Below, piece by piece: positions 1 through 6,308 of a DNA stretch of 6,308 nucleotides. This DNA comes from Actinomycetota bacterium (GTDB taxonomy: Bacteria; Actinomycetota; Thermoleophilia; Gaiellales; Gaiellaceae). Where the stretch lies: contig JACCUU010000019.1 of NCBI GenBank assembly GCA_013811645.1, positions 1 to 6,308 of the forward strand, in the 5' to 3' direction. A program made the position numbers and the translations under genes. A model generated the notes under the pieces. That model had not been told where the DNA came from. It searched no databases and worked only from the letters and a program-made list of their open reading frames with translations. How positions within the stretch are numbered: the first letter of the stretch is position 1; each line of letters opens with the position of its first letter.

Positions 1-941
1 CCGAGATGCCCGAGCCGCTGCACTGGTTCAAGTGGGAGGCGTACACGACCTGGCTCTCGGGCTTCGCGCTGATGGTCGTCCTCTACTACTTCGACGCAGG
101 CGTGCGGCTGGTCGATTCGACGGTTGCCGATCTGTCCGACTGGGCGGCGATCGCGCTCTCGGTCGGCGGCCTCGCGCTCGCCTGGCTCGTCTACGACGTG
201 CTCTGCCGAACAGTGGGGCGGCGGAGCCAGTTTGCGCTGGCGATCGTCGGCGTCGCGCTCGTCGCGCTGGCGGCCTGGGGAGCGGGCGAGCTCTTCGCGG
301 CACGCGCCGCCTATCTCCAGGTCGGCGCGATGCTCGGGACGATTATGGCCGCGAATGTCCTCTTCGCGATCATCCCGGCGCACCGGAAGCTCGTCGCTGC
401 GATGTCAGAGCGGCGCGAGCCGGATCCTGCTCCGCTGCTCGAGGCGAAGCGCCGCTCGGTGCACAACAACTACCTGACGCTGCCCGTGCTCTTCACGATG
501 CTGGCCGGGCACTTCGCGTTCACATTCGGGGCGGACGAAGCTTGGCTCGTGCTCGTCCTCATCGCCGTCCTGACAGCGGGAGTACGGCACTTCTTCAATC
601 TCTGGCACACCGGGCGCCGCGCATGGTGGATCCTCGGCGTCGCCGCCGCAGCGGTCGTCGCGCTCGCGCTCTGGCTGCAACCTGAGGAGGTCGCTTCGAC
701 GCAGACCGGCACCGTGCCGTTCGCGCAGGTGCAGTCGGTGATCGAAGAGCGTTGCACCGCCTGTCACTCGGGCGCATCGGCACCCCTCGGCATCCGCCTC
801 GAGACCGAGGCCGAGGTTATCGCCCGCGCAGACGACATCGAGCGCCAAGCCGTGCAGACACGCGCGATGCCGCCCGCGAACTCGACCGGTATGACCGAGG
901 ACGAGCGGGAGCTGCTGGGTGCTTGGCTCGCCCGGCGCTAG
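1..941 (+). CDS. puuD: Urate hydroxylase PuuD, membrane domain plus cytochrome c (5' partial)
   Basis: Membrane-bound urate oxidase of the PuuD type (DUF989/urate oxidase N-terminal domain fused to cytochrome c), which oxidises urate to 5-hydroxyisourate and passes electrons to the respiratory chain rather than directly to O2. The first in-frame ATG is at 6, but HWFKWEAYTTWLSGFAL is an internal motif in this family and the frame is open to the window edge, so the true start and first membrane helix lie upstream. Counting from that ATG, about seven hydrophobic segments are visible (near residues 17-37, 46-67, 76-97, 103-125, 157-175, 179-200 and 206-224). A C-terminal haem c domain follows, with CTACH at 250-254 (C250, C253, H254) and a likely axial methionine M288 in RAMPP. 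The protein ends at residue 311 with TAG. DUF3830 follows 10 bp later on the same strand. The family call is firm; activity on urate is inferred from the family. Confidence 0.9.
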   Translation, partial: EMPEPLHWFKWEAYTTWLSGFALMVVLYYFDAGVRLVDSTVADLSDWAAIALSVGGLALAWLVYDVLCRTVGRRSQFALAIVGVALVALAAWGAGELFAARAAYLQVGAMLGTIMAANVLFAIIPAHRKLVAAMSERREPDPAPLLEAKRRSVHNNYLTLPVLFTMLAGHFAFTFGADEAWLVLVLIAVLTAGVRHFFNLWHTGRRAWWILGVAAAAVVALALWLQPEEVASTQTGTVPFAQVQSVIEERCTACHSGASAPLGIRLETEAEVIARADDIERQAVQTRAMPPANSTGMTEDERELLGAWLARR

Positions 942-951
942 AGTCGCCCGA

Positions 952-1359
952 ATGCTCGACATCTCCGCCGGAGAGTTCACCTTCACCGCAAGCTTCGAGA
1001 ACGACGCCGCGCCGGAGACGGTCGCTGCCTTCCGCCGCATGCTCCCGCTCGACTCGAAGATCATCCACGTCCGCTGGTCGGGCGAGGGGGGTTGGATCCC
1101 GATGGGCGACCTCGACGTCGGCATCGGCGCGGAGAACGCCACGCGCTACCCGAGCCCGGGCGAGCTGATCTTCTACCCCGGAGGCGTCAGCGAGACCGAG
1201 CTTCTGCTCGCCTACGGCTACGTCGCCTTCGCGAACAAGGCCGGTGCGCTCGCGGGAAACCACTTCGCGACGATCGTCGAGGGGAACGAGAACCTGCGCG
1301 AGCTCGGCCGCCGGATGCTCTGGAAAGGCGCCCAGAAGATCGCTTTCAGGGAGACGTAG
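952..1359 (+). CDS. DUF3830 family protein (cyclophilin-like fold)
   Basis: A 135-residue protein of the DUF3830 family, whose solved members have a cyclophilin-like beta-barrel; the biochemical role is not established. The family signature is clear: ENATRYPSPGELIFYPGG at about 61-78, then ETELLLAYGYVAFANKAG and LAGNHFATI at about 81-108. No signal peptide or membrane segment is visible, so it is probably cytoplasmic. I chose ATG 952 because MLDISAGEFTF begins directly with the first expected beta strand. An in-frame GTG at 919 would add 11 residues and overlap puuD by 23 bp, and no strong ribosome site separates the two. Genes of this family often lie beside amidohydrolase, racemase and transporter genes of purine, hydantoin or amide catabolism, and here it directly follows puuD, probably in the same transcript. 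A role in that pathway is inference. Confidence 0.85.
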   Translation: MLDISAGEFTFTASFENDAAPETVAAFRRMLPLDSKIIHVRWSGEGGWIPMGDLDVGIGAENATRYPSPGELIFYPGGVSETELLLAYGYVAFANKAGALAGNHFATIVEGNENLRELGRRMLWKGAQKIAFRET

Positions 1360-1363
1360 CGCG

Positions 1364-1376
1364 GGTGACAGTCACC
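1364..1376. repeat. 13-bp palindrome at the convergent gene junction
   Basis: GGTGACAGTCACC is a perfect inverted repeat with a single central base. It lies in the 12-bp gap between the stop of the DUF3830 gene and the stop of the M20 hydrolase gene, and includes the latter's TGA. As RNA it could form only a short stem (four pairs if five bases loop out), and no T-run follows on either strand, so it does not look like a strong intrinsic terminator. It may be chance. Confidence 0.35.
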
Positions 1377-2385
1377 GTGCGGCAACACGTCGCAGAGCCG
1401 AAGCGAGGACATCCACGGCCAGCTCGATGTCCTCCTCCGACGAGAGCTCGTCCGGGCTGTGACTGACACCGCCGTTCAGGCTGCGGACGAAGAGCATCGC
1501 GCTCGGCACGCCCGCGGCCGCGAGGATCCCCGCGTCGTGACCGGCGCCCGACGGCAGCTCGATCGCCGGTAGGTCACGACTTTCGATCTCGTCCAACAGG
1601 ATTCGCCTCGGTTCTTCTCCCATCGCCGCCGGCAGGGTCCGGTGCATCGGCTCGAAGCCGATCGCCTCGGTCAACTCGTCGAGTCGTCTCGCATCGGGCG
1701 CTCGCGCGTCCACCGAGATCCGCACACGCTCCGGGATGACGTTGCTTCCACCGGGCTCGACGGCCAGCTGACCGACCGTCGCGACTCCTCCCTCGATCCG
1801 ACCGGCCGCGTCCCGAATGCGGAGGATGGCGTCGGCCGCAGCGACGAGCGCGTCGTCGCGTCCAGCCATCGGCGTCGTCCCGGCATGCCCTGCGCGACCC
1901 TCGAAGACGAGCTCACCGCGCGCGTAGCCGACGATCGCGGTGACGACACCGAGCGGAGCGCCGGCCCGCTCGAGCACCGGCCCTTGTTCGATGTGCAGCT
2001 CGAGAAACGCGGCCGGGAGAGTGTCGGCCCCCGCACAGAGAGCGCGGCTCCCGATACACCCGACCTCCTCACCGCGGAAGGCGACCACAGACCCGCGACC
2101 GGTCCTCTCGACTGCCTCGAGCCCTCCGACCACGCCGAGCGGACCGTCGAAGCGACCGCCCTGCGGAACCGAGTCGAGGTGGGATCCCACCCAGACGTCG
2201 CCGCGCACCGAGGTTCGTCCGAAGAGATTCCCGTGCGCATCGACCTCGACCTCGAGCCCGGCCTCGCGCATCCAGTCGGCGACAAGCGCGTGTGCGGCGT
2301 CCTCTTCGGGGCTGCCGTACGGACGGTTGGCGCCACGGCCGCCGCCGATCGCGTAGAGCTCATCGAGGCGTTCGAGCACTCCCAC
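1372..2385 (-). CDS. M20 family Zn-dependent amidohydrolase (allantoate amidohydrolase / N-carbamoyl-L-amino-acid hydrolase type)
   Basis: Binuclear metal hydrolase of the AllC/HyuC/beta-ureidopropionase group, which removes carbamoyl or ureido groups from allantoate, ureidoglycine-like or N-carbamoyl amino acid substrates. Visible in order: GSHLDSVPQGGRFDGPLGV at 67-85 (ligands H69 and bridging D80), EE at 106-107 (general base and ligand), LHIEQGPVLE at 130-139 (H131), dimerisation domain with AGHAGTTPM at 165-173, SNVIPERV at 214-221, PSGAGHDA at 278-285 and SHSPDE at 308-313 (ligand H309). At 337 residues it is short for a family usually near 400-420. The segment between EE and GSR is reduced, the helix before HIEQGP is largely missing and the dimerisation domain looks trimmed, but all ligands remain. 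Start is GTG at 2385, 18 bp after the STAS stop; no good ribosome site is seen, so coupled translation is possible. With puuD nearby, allantoate is the most attractive substrate, but the sequence does not settle it. Confidence 0.85.
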   Translation of the reverse strand: MGVLERLDELYAIGGGRGANRPYGSPEEDAAHALVADWMREAGLEVEVDAHGNLFGRTSVRGDVWVGSHLDSVPQGGRFDGPLGVVGGLEAVERTGRGSVVAFRGEEVGCIGSRALCAGADTLPAAFLELHIEQGPVLERAGAPLGVVTAIVGYARGELVFEGRAGHAGTTPMAGRDDALVAAADAILRIRDAAGRIEGGVATVGQLAVEPGGSNVIPERVRISVDARAPDARRLDELTEAIGFEPMHRTLPAAMGEEPRRILLDEIESRDLPAIELPSGAGHDAGILAAAGVPSAMLFVRSLNGGVSHSPDELSSEEDIELAVDVLASALRRVAAR

Positions 2386-2403
2386 GAAAGGAGCGTAGTC
2401 TCG

Positions 2404-2733
2404 TCAGCCCATCCGCTCGAGCTGGAACATCTCCGCGACTCCTGAGACGTCGATGAGCCGTGAGACGGGGCCGTCGGCCGTTATCGAGAGCGTCATCGGG
2501 ATTCCGCGCTCTTCCGCCCGGCGCTTACACAGAAGAAGCATCCGAAGTCCGGTGGAGTCCATGAACGCCACTCGGGAGAGATCGAGCACGACACGCTGAG
2601 CGTCGGTGGTGCCGACGCCGTCCACGACATGCCGAACGAACTGCGTCTCTCCGGCGACATCGACCTCGCCCGAGACCGTGATAACGAGCGCGCCGTTCAC
2701 TTTCCCCGAGCGGACGTCGAAGAATTCGGTCAC
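2404..2733 (-). CDS. STAS-domain anti-sigma factor antagonist (SpoIIAA/RsbV-like)
   Basis: A 109-residue single STAS domain covering the whole protein, of the type that binds an anti-sigma kinase (RsbW/SpoIIAB-like) and releases its sigma factor when unphosphorylated. The pattern ALVITVSGEVDVAGE at about 15-29 is the first strand-helix unit. VVLDLSRVAFMDSTGLRML at about 48-66 carries the phosphoacceptor loop, with S60 in DSTGL matching Ser58 of Bacillus SpoIIAA. No membrane segment. The GTG start overlaps the TGA stop of the upstream GAF-SpoIIE phosphatase by 4 bp (GTGA), a typical translational-coupling arrangement, so the phosphatase very likely acts on this protein. The cognate anti-sigma kinase is not in the window. 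The M20 hydrolase follows 18 bp after its stop. Confidence 0.92.
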   Translation of the reverse strand: MTEFFDVRSGKVNGALVITVSGEVDVAGETQFVRHVVDGVGTTDAQRVVLDLSRVAFMDSTGLRMLLLCKRRAEERGIPMTLSITADGPVSRLIDVSGVAEMFQLERMG

Positions 2734-3986
2734 TGCACCTCACCGACCCTGATAACGAGGAACGCGGCGTCGTCACTCAGCTCACCGGCCGGCAGCGCCG
2801 CGTCGAGCGCATCTGCGACCTCCGAGGCGCCGCGACCGGCAACGCGGCGGAGGATGGCTTGCAGAGGCTCGTCACTGACGCAGGCATGTCCGCCGATGGC
2901 TTCGAGCAGTCCATCCGTGAACAGCAGGAGAACGGAGCCTGCGGGCGCACTCCTGGACGAATCGGAGTACACAGGATCGTGGAACCACCCGGCAATTGGG
3001 CCCGTCGTGCCGAGGCGCTCCACCGTTCCGTCCGGCTCGACGAGCAGCGGCGGCGGATGGCCGGCAAGGGAGATGGTGAGATCGGCCCCTCCGTCGTAGC
3101 GGGGTCGGATCGCCGTGAGCGCGAGGGTGCAGTATCGATTCGGCTCGGAATGAGCTTGAAAGAGGACGGTGTTGAGACGCGCCAGCCCCTCGGAGGGCGC
3201 CCGCTCGTCGAGCGCGACCGTACGAAGCGCCCAGCGGGCAGTGCCCGTGAGCGAGGCAGCCAGCGCGCCTTTGCCGGAAACGTCACCGACCACGGCGACG
3301 CAACCTGGACTCGTGGGCTGGAGAAACACGTCGTAGAAGTCACCGCCCACCTGATTGCGGTGCGCAACGTGGTAGCGGGCCGCGAGCTCGATTCCTTCGA
3401 CGGTAGGTAGCTCCGTTGGCAGCAGGCTCTCCTGGAGCGTGCCTGCGAGCTCCTCTGCAAGGTGTCGCAGATCGGCTTCGAGCCCGACGGTCCGTCGAGC
3501 GGACAGGCGCAGCTCGAGCTCGTCCACGACCACGGAGGCAAGGTCGCGAAGGCTGCTCAGCTCTGACTCGGTCAGCTCGCGCGGCCGGCGGTCGATGACG
3601 CACAGCGTCCCGAGGTTGTGACCGTCGTGAGTCGTAAGCTGCGCGGCCGCGTAGAACCGCAGGCCGAGCTCTCCGGCGACGAGCGGGTTCGCGAGCGTGC
3701 GCGGATCGGTCGCGGCATCGTTTACGAGATACAGCTCGTCCTGGAGGATCGCCGACGCGCACAGACCCGGGTCCCGCCCGATCACCCCGACGTCGAGCCC
3801 GTGCTGGGACTTGAACCAGATGCGATCGGTATCGACGATCGTCACCAGAGCGATCGGAACCTCGAACAGACGCGCCGCAAGCGAGGTGATCCGGTCGAAT
3901 GCACCGTCGGGGGGACTGTCGAGCACGTCGTACCGACGGACGGCGGCCATACGCGCGGCCTCGTTCCGAGAGAGATCGGCCGCCAT
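2730..3986 (-). CDS. GAF-domain SpoIIE/PP2C-type serine phosphatase (RsbU-like)
   Basis: Cytoplasmic 418-residue sensor phosphatase. An N-terminal GAF domain covers about residues 15-160, with RYDVLDSPPDGAFDRI, the WFKSQHGLD loop, GLCASAI (C76) and GTLCVIDRRPR near its end; its ligand cannot be told from sequence. A charged helical linker at about 160-195 leads to the PP2C/SpoIIE catalytic domain at about 195-415. Its metal-site motifs are intact: VGGDFYDVF at 213-221 (D216, D219), VGDVSGKG at 233-240 (D235), AGHPPPLL at 308-315, FTDGLLEA at 356-363 (D358) and SDDAAFLVI at 404-412 (D405, D406). It should dephosphorylate a STAS antagonist in a partner-switching pathway, and the STAS gene overlapping its stop by 4 bp is the obvious substrate. 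The ATG at 3986 is preceded only by a weak purine stretch. It begins 37 bp after the MFS stop on the same strand. No membrane helices are seen. Confidence 0.92.
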   Translation of the reverse strand: MAADLSRNEAARMAAVRRYDVLDSPPDGAFDRITSLAARLFEVPIALVTIVDTDRIWFKSQHGLDVGVIGRDPGLCASAILQDELYLVNDAATDPRTLANPLVAGELGLRFYAAAQLTTHDGHNLGTLCVIDRRPRELTESELSSLRDLASVVVDELELRLSARRTVGLEADLRHLAEELAGTLQESLLPTELPTVEGIELAARYHVAHRNQVGGDFYDVFLQPTSPGCVAVVGDVSGKGALAASLTGTARWALRTVALDERAPSEGLARLNTVLFQAHSEPNRYCTLALTAIRPRYDGGADLTISLAGHPPPLLVEPDGTVERLGTTGPIAGWFHDPVYSDSSRSAPAGSVLLLFTDGLLEAIGGHACVSDEPLQAILRRVAGRGASEVADALDAALPAGELSDDAAFLVIRVGEVQ

Positions 3987-4023
3987 TCAAATCTGATGGT
4001 ACCCCCGCAGGCGGCCCAGGCTC

Positions 4024-5283
4024 CTAGTGTCCACGCAACGGCCGTAGCGCCCACCAACCGACGAGTGGGAAGAGCGCGGCGAGCGCGAATGCCACGGTCC
4101 AGTTCGACATCGACACCGTCGCAGCGAAAAGCACCGGCGCGGCCACGCCGATCCCGGACAGGACCGACTGCTGGAAGCCGATCGCAGCGCCGCTCCGGCC
4201 GGAGCCCGCCAGCTCCGCCGCCGCGACGAAGGAGAGGCCGTTCCATCCCATCGAAAGACCGCCGGCCAGCGCCAGAGCCGGCACGAGCAGCCCGACCGGC
4301 CCGTCCGCCAGCACCGCAACCACGACGAGGCTGGCGGAGACAGCGAGACCGACCAGGCGAAGTGGCCCGATCCGCGCGTGAACGAGGTCCGACCACCGGC
4401 CGGCTCCGATGCGAAGCCCGACCGCCAGCACCTGGGAGGACGCGATGACGAGCGCCGCGGAACGCTCGGAGAGCCGGTGCTCGTCGACGAGGAAGAGCAC
4501 GCCGAAGCCGATGATCGCCACCTGCGCATAGAGATAGATCCCGCTTCCGAAGCACAGTCGCCAAAGCCGCCCGTCGCGAAGGGTTCTTCCGAGCGTGTCG
4601 GGCTCGATCCCGTCCGCGGTGTCCCGGCCGCGAACCACGAGGAGACCGGTGAGCGCGCCCACCGCACAGAACGCGGCGAGGAAGAGGAATGCGTATTCGG
4701 AGCCACCCGCTTCGGCGAGCGAAGGGACGGCCAGCGCCGCGATGAGGCCGCCGATCGGAACGGCCGTCTGGCGAATTCCGAGGGCGAAGCCGCGTTCCTC
4801 TGGCTCGAACCAGTGCATCACCGCGCGGCCGCTCGCGGCGGTGACGCTCGCTCCGGCCGCGCCGGACAACGCGAGCAGCACGATCAGCGTCTCGAAGTCC
4901 GGCGCATAGCCGGCAGCCCCGAGGAAGGCCGCACAACCGGCGAGCCCGATGAAGAGGACGGCGCGCTCGCCGTAGCGATCGGCGGCAAGACCCCAGGGAA
5001 GGAGCGTGACGAGCGCGCCGACCCACTCCGCTGCAAGGAGCACACCGATCTGGCCGAGCGAAAGGTCGTACTCCTCGCGAAGCACGGGTACGAGCACCGG
5101 CAGCCCGATGGTGATGGCCGAGAAGCTGGCCTGCGCCGCCGTCCCGGCAGCGAGCACGGCCCAGCGATACCCCGTCGAATCAGGAGTAGAGATCGCCGCC
5201 CAGGTACTTGACGCCGGCGTCGACCAGGGTGCACCGAGTCGAGCTTGACCCAGGGCTCTGCCATACCTGCTCGACGAGCCCAT
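4024..5283 (-). CDS. MFS transporter (cyanate-permease-like group), start uncertain
   Basis: Major facilitator superfamily inner-membrane permease with about 12 hydrophobic segments. The first spans about residues 41-68 counting from the ATG at 5283. MFS motif A is seen after helix 2 as GLAADRYGER at 98-107, with a degenerate repeat GRWSDL at 295-300 in the second half. WFEPEERGFALGIRQTAVPIGG at about 158-179 resembles the CynX/NNP-like branch, which moves small anions or organic acids; the substrate is not determinable. The start is odd. The only upstream ATG gives about 38 polar residues not typical of the family, and codon use there looks better in a different frame, that of a 48-residue ORF. 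STPDSTGYRWAV directly after an ATC codon (5191-5193) looks like a natural N-terminus, giving about 389 residues. A GTG at 5157 would cut into helix 1. The location next to purine/amide catabolic genes suggests uptake of a related compound, by inference. Confidence 0.85.
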   Translation of the reverse strand: MGSSSRYGRALGQARLGAPWSTPASSTWAAISTPDSTGYRWAVLAAGTAAQASFSAITIGLPVLVPVLREEYDLSLGQIGVLLAAEWVGALVTLLPWGLAADRYGERAVLFIGLAGCAAFLGAAGYAPDFETLIVLLALSGAAGASVTAASGRAVMHWFEPEERGFALGIRQTAVPIGGLIAALAVPSLAEAGGSEYAFLFLAAFCAVGALTGLLVVRGRDTADGIEPDTLGRTLRDGRLWRLCFGSGIYLYAQVAIIGFGVLFLVDEHRLSERSAALVIASSQVLAVGLRIGAGRWSDLVHARIGPLRLVGLAVSASLVVVAVLADGPVGLLVPALALAGGLSMGWNGLSFVAAAELAGSGRSGAAIGFQQSVLSGIGVAAPVLFAATVSMSNWTVAFALAALFPLVGWWALRPLRGH

Positions 5284-5326
5284 CGCCTCGGACCACCGGC
5301 GCCGAGCCGAGCACGCCTGCGGTCAT
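5180..5326 (-). CDS. Possible 48-residue small protein between ALDH and MFS genes
   Basis: An ATG 2 bp after the aldehyde dehydrogenase stop (TAGACATG) opens 48 codons ending in TGA at 5182-5180. By hand count about 39 of the 47 codons after the start end in G or C, as in neighbouring genes, while the overlapping MFS frame over roughly the same bases is clearly poorer (about 24 of 39). The C-terminus reads LVDAGVKYLGGDLYS. I do not recognise a family. It has one cysteine, no membrane segment and no signal peptide, and no clear ribosome site is seen, so any translation would rely on coupling to the upstream gene. It could be a true small protein, the conserved tail of a decayed gene, or chance. 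It overlaps the MFS ORF as called from ATG 5283, and both cannot easily be right over their full lengths. Confidence 0.4.
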   Translation of the reverse strand: MTAGVLGSAPVVRGDGLVEQVWQSPGSSSTRCTLVDAGVKYLGGDLYS

Positions 5327-5328
5327 GT

Positions 5329-6308
5329 CTACAGGCCGAACGGGTTGATCGGGCGCGCGCCCGTGGAGACGACGACGCTCTTCGTCTCCAGATAGAGCTC
5401 GAGCGACTCGAGCCCGAGCTCGCGGCCGAAGCCGGACTGCTTGTAGCCCCCGAAGGGGATACCGGGGAAGGCCGTGTACGGCATGTTGATCCCGACGGTG
5501 CCCGACTCGAGGCGGGCCGCGACCCGGTGTCCACGGGCGGGATCGCCGGTCCAGACGGTTGCCATCAGGCCGTAGCGCACGTCGTTGGCGATCCTGATCG
5601 CGTCCTTCTCGTCCTCGAACGCGGTGACGGTCACCACCGGCCCGAACACCTCCTCCTGCGCGATCTCGAGCTCGTTCGAGGCGGCGACGACAGTGGGCGG
5701 GTAGAACGCCCCCGCGCCATCGGGCACCTCACCACCCGCGACGATCTCGGCCCCTTCCCCGGTTCCACGCTCGACGAACCCGTGCACGCGCTCGCGATGG
5801 CCGGTGGAGATGAGCGAACCCATCTGTGTCTCCTTGTCGAGCGGATCGCCGACGCGGATCGAGCCCGCGAGCTCGGCAAGCTTCGAGACGACCTCGTCGT
5901 AGATCGGCTTCTCCACGAGGAGCCGCGAGCGCGCCTCGCAGCTCTGACCCGCCGAGTAGTAGATCGCCCAGGCGGAGCTCGGGATCGCGCTCGCGAGATC
6001 GGCGTCGGCGAAGATCAGGTTCGGGCTCTTGCCGCCGAGCTCGAGCAGGATCCGCTTCACCGGGTCGGACGCCAGGCGCATGATCTCGCCACCCGTCTTC
6101 GTCGAGCCCGTGAACGCGACCTTGTCGACGCCTGGATGACGAACCAGGTACGCGCCCGTCGTCGGGCCATCCCCGGGCACGACATTTACGGCGCCGGCCG
6201 GAAAGCCGACCTCGGTCGCGAGCTCGGCCAGGCGGATCGCTGTCAGAGGCGTCTGCGGATCGGGCTTCAAGACGACGGAGCAGCCGGCCGCGAGCGCAGG
6301 AGCGAGCT
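5329..6308 (-). CDS. NAD(P)-dependent aldehyde dehydrogenase (5' partial)
   Basis: C-terminal two-thirds of an ALDH-superfamily enzyme that oxidises an aldehyde to a carboxylate with NAD(P)+. The frame is open to the window edge: LAPALAAGCSVVLKPDPQTPL is the usual internal cofactor-binding segment, so the TTG at 6270 is not the start. About 325 residues are visible of a usual 480-500. Motifs: FTGSTKTGG (nucleotide-binding turn), the catalytic glutamate in LELGGKSP (codon 6042-6040), the catalytic cysteine in GQSCEARSR (codon 5940-5938), EEVFGPVV, and the C-terminal PFGGYKQSGFGRELG followed by the oligomerisation strand YLETKSVVV. It ends at TAG 5331-5329. Substrate is unknown; the motifs fit the broad group holding betaine-, amino- and semialdehyde dehydrogenases. 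It is the most upstream gene seen in the minus-strand run and might process an aldehyde from the same catabolic pathway, but this is only inferred from position. Confidence 0.92.
   Translation of the reverse strand, partial: LAPALAAGCSVVLKPDPQTPLTAIRLAELATEVGFPAGAVNVVPGDGPTTGAYLVRHPGVDKVAFTGSTKTGGEIMRLASDPVKRILLELGGKSPNLIFADADLASAIPSSAWAIYYSAGQSCEARSRLLVEKPIYDEVVSKLAELAGSIRVGDPLDKETQMGSLISTGHRERVHGFVERGTGEGAEIVAGGEVPDGAGAFYPPTVVAASNELEIAQEEVFGPVVTVTAFEDEKDAIRIANDVRYGLMATVWTGDPARGHRVAARLESGTVGINMPYTAFPGIPFGGYKQSGFGRELGLESLELYLETKSVVVSTGARPINPFGL

Noticed and set aside
405..1142. Minus-strand open frame (245 codons) across puuD and DUF3830
   Set aside because: It runs antisense to two family-matched genes and has no recognisable motif.
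2386..2395. GAAAGGAG-like ribosome-site sequence on the plus strand
   Set aside because: No plausible start codon and gene follow it on the plus strand. On the minus strand it reads CTCCTTTC and does not serve the M20 GTG start.
1642..2445. Long plus-strand open frame (267 codons) opposite the M20 hydrolase
   Set aside because: The minus strand here encodes a complete set of M20 motifs. The plus-strand product is rich in Arg, Asp and Pro with no recognisable domain, as expected for an antisense frame in high-GC DNA.
3987..4023. Possible promoter in the 37-bp gap before the phosphatase gene (TACCAT resembling a -10 box)
   Set aside because: No matching -35 element at proper spacing could be seen, and a single six-base resemblance is too weak to annotate.
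3842..5026. Long minus-strand open frame (394 codons) spanning MFS and phosphatase genes
   Set aside because: It is in a different frame from both recognised proteins, is extremely Arg-rich and has no domain; it is a high-GC shadow.
4378..5211. Plus-strand open frame (277 codons) opposite the MFS gene
   Set aside because: The product is a charged low-complexity mix of Glu, Arg, Asp and Gly without motifs, and the opposite strand encodes clear membrane helices and MFS motif A.

Overview
The window is a gene-dense, high-GC stretch with a strong bias for G or C at third codon positions and GTG starts. Protein style (membrane urate hydroxylase, DUF3830, GAF-SpoIIE phosphatase with a STAS partner) suggests a soil or environmental actinobacterium, possibly of the Thermoleophilia/Solirubrobacterales type. 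That placement is inference; no marker gene is present. I see no rRNA, tRNA, CRISPR array, insertion sequence or long repeat, and there is no gene-free stretch longer than about 40 bases.

Left side, plus strand (1-1359): the 3' part of a PuuD-type urate hydroxylase (membrane domain plus C-terminal cytochrome c), cut by the window edge, followed 10 bp later by a small DUF3830 cyclophilin-like protein. These converge on the minus-strand block, with only 12 bp between the two stop codons.

Right side, minus strand (6308 down to 1372), in transcription order: an aldehyde dehydrogenase (5' end outside the window), a possible 48-residue small ORF starting 2 bp after its stop, an MFS transporter, a GAF-SpoIIE/PP2C phosphatase, a STAS anti-sigma factor antagonist overlapping it by 4 bp (GTGA), and a compact M20-family amidohydrolase of the allantoate/N-carbamoyl-amino-acid type. 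Gaps are 37 bp or less, so this may be one transcript.

Functional reading: urate hydroxylase, DUF3830, the M20 amidohydrolase and the transporter fit an oxidative purine (urate/allantoin) or hydantoin catabolism locus. The phosphatase/STAS pair is a partner-switching signalling module inserted between the transporter and the hydrolase; no partner anti-sigma kinase or sigma factor is in the window. I do not see a clearly new system. The points most worth a second look are the MFS start region, where a coding-like small ORF occupies another frame, the signalling pair embedded in a catabolic gene run, and the shortened M20 enzyme.
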